Under the pieces are notes generated by a model that saw only the letters and a list, made by a program, of their open reading frames with translations, was not told the DNA's origin and searched no databases. The translations under genes were made by a program, and so were the position numbers. From positions 1 to 6,615 of the forward strand of contig SLQK01000233.1 of assembly GCA_007131525.1 (NCBI GenBank): 6,615 bases of DNA. The letters run 5' to 3'. Positions 5,905 through 6,615 of this stretch are shown piece after piece. Each line of letters opens with the position of its first letter. Within the stretch, counting starts at the first letter, position 1. The stretch comes from Nitriliruptoraceae bacterium (lineage in GTDB: Bacteria > Actinomycetota > Nitriliruptoria > Nitriliruptorales > Nitriliruptoraceae).

Positions 5905-5907
5905 TAC
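5887..5907 (-). promoter_or_regulatory. Zur-like motif in the znuC/znuA divergent region
   Basis: Read on the minus strand (GTAATGGGAA, then CTGTTCCGAAC), this 21-base stretch matches the Zur-like box at 4181-4201 at 15 of 21 positions: GTAAT, GGAA, TTC and AAC are shared. Its centre is the palindrome GGAACAGTTCC. It includes the ATG of znuC at 5904-5902 and lies about 110 bases before znuA. The match to the general Zur consensus is weaker than for the other box, so this is a candidate only. Confidence 0.45.
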
Positions 5908-5934
5908 CTTCCTCGGTCCACGTCGCAGTAACGG

Positions 5935-5940
5935 TAGCGG
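5935..5940 (+). promoter_or_regulatory. Possible -10 box for znuA
   Basis: TAGCGG at 5935-5940, in the context ACGGTAGCGG, resembles the CGGTAGCGT context before xth and the GGGTAGCGT context before the flavoprotein gene. It lies 78 bases before the znuA ATG. No acceptable -35 is seen at 16-18 bases, so the call is weak. No convincing znuC promoter was found in the same 114-base gap. Confidence 0.3.
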
Positions 5941-6018
5941 GTGCGTCGACCGCGGCGCCTCCGGATGCTCCCCGAGTCGGTTGCGGCGGCGATCAACGAC
6001 CCAACCCAGAGGTGTTCC

Positions 6019-6615
6019 ATGCGTTCGCGCCACCACAAGGTCCACCGGACCCGCTCCATCGCCCTGCTCGCCGTGCTCGGCCTGGTCCTGGCGGCCTGCG
6101 CCGGTGCGGCGGAGCCCGAACCCGAGCCGGAGCCCGCAGCCGAGGAGGACGCGGCCGCCGACGAGGTGGAGGAGGAGCCCGAGGACGTGGATCGCGTCCA
6201 CCTCGTCGTGACGACCTCGATCCTCGGTGACATCGTCAGCACGCTCGCGCAGGACGACGCCGAGGTGACCGTCATCATGCCGCCCGGTGCCGACCCCCAC
6301 GGGTTCGAGCCGTCGGCCAGCGATGGCCGCATCCTGCGTGAGGCCGATCTGGTCGTGGCCAACGGGCTGATGCTCGAGGAGAACCTCGTCTCGGTCCTGG
6401 AGGCCGTCGAGGAGGAGGGCGGGAACGTCTTCACGCTGGCGGACAAGCTCGATCCCATCCCCTTCGAGTGGGATGGTCCGGGGCACAGCCACGGTGGCGA
6501 TGACCACGGTCATTCGCACGACGATGACGACCATGGGCACTCCCACGACGATGATGACCACGGTCATTCGCACGACGATGACGACCATGGGCACTCCCAC
6601 GACGATGATGACCAC
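6019..6615 (+). CDS. znuA: Zinc-binding lipoprotein of an ABC importer, ZnuA-like (3' end outside window)
   Basis: The first 199 residues of a metal-binding receptor (cluster A-I/TroA family), which captures Zn(II) outside the membrane and passes it to the permease. Seen: a basic N-terminus, a hydrophobic core at 14-26 and the lipobox LAAC with Cys27, so it is a lipid-anchored lipoprotein; an acidic Glu/Pro linker at 32-58; the first domain from VHLVVTTSILGDIVSTLA (60-77); GADPHGFEPSASD (90-102), the conserved motif with metal ligand His94; and DLVVANGLMLEENL (110-123). From 156 a His/Asp loop of HGHSHDDDD repeats begins and runs off the edge. Such His-rich loops sit at this place in zinc-specific ZnuA proteins and are absent from manganese receptors. 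Start: ATG with AGAGG six bases upstream. The frame stays open to the last base, so the second lobe and any permease gene lie beyond. Confidence 0.92.
   Translation, partial: MRSRHHKVHRTRSIALLAVLGLVLAACAGAAEPEPEPEPAAEEDAAADEVEEEPEDVDRVHLVVTTSILGDIVSTLAQDDAEVTVIMPPGADPHGFEPSASDGRILREADLVVANGLMLEENLVSVLEAVEEEGGNVFTLADKLDPIPFEWDGPGHSHGGDDHGHSHDDDDHGHSHDDDDHGHSHDDDDHGHSHDDDDH
6505..6615 (+). repeat. 54-bp tandem repeat encoding the His/Asp loop of ZnuA
   Basis: Positions 6505-6558 and 6559-6612 are identical 54-base units, and a further unit begins at 6613 and is cut by the edge. Each unit is two 27-base halves encoding the same nine residues (HGHSHDDDD) with different synonymous codons (CACGGTCATTCG versus CATGGGCACTCC). 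This points to an old 27-base duplication followed by a recent 54-base one. The full copy number is not visible. Confidence 0.93.

Noticed and set aside
5905..6615. Upstream extension of the znuC reading frame on the minus strand across the znuA region
   Set aside because: The long open frame is the antisense shadow of the His/Asp repeats and the acidic linker of znuA; the ATPase homology begins well after 5904.
6505..6615. CRISPR-like array
   Set aside because: The repeats are directly joined with no spacers, stay in frame and encode HGHSHDDDD inside znuA.

Overview
The window is very GC-rich, densely packed DNA with GTG and TTG starts, strong third-position GC bias and several TANNNT-type -10 boxes. 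This fits a high-GC actinobacterium (Actinomycetota); nothing seen allows a finer placement. No rRNA, tRNA, CRISPR array, integrase or insertion sequence was seen, and no gene-free stretch exceeds about 145 bases.

Left part (1-2862). The window opens inside a membrane protein gene (+) that ends in a long Gly-, Gln- and Pro-rich tail. It converges on an MFS transporter gene (-). That transporter is divergent from an exonuclease III-family DNA repair gene (+), which probably starts from a leaderless promoter. These three genes look like ordinary neighbours with no evident link to the rest.

Right part (2829-6615). This is a zinc-homeostasis island. On the minus strand, from right to left, it holds a ZnuC-like ABC ATPase, an ArsR/SmtB regulator with a complete alpha-5 zinc-site signature, a 98-residue His-rich protein built from two copies of one domain, and a two-Rossmann flavoprotein resembling N-hydroxylating monooxygenases. 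On the plus strand, divergent from znuC and cut by the right edge, is a ZnuA-like zinc-binding lipoprotein with a repetitive His/Asp loop.

Two kinds of control DNA are visible. A Zur-box-like 21-mer overlaps the -35 and spacer of a good promoter before the flavoprotein gene, and a related 21-mer (15 of 21 positions shared) lies in the znuC/znuA divergent region. A separate 37-bp nested inverted repeat covers the promoter of the His-rich gene, next to the ArsR gene. The inferred logic is two-sided: a Zur repressor encoded elsewhere would open uptake and the flavoprotein when zinc is scarce, and the local ArsR sensor would release the His-rich zinc buffer when zinc is in excess. No membrane permease (ZnuB) and no zur gene lies in the window.
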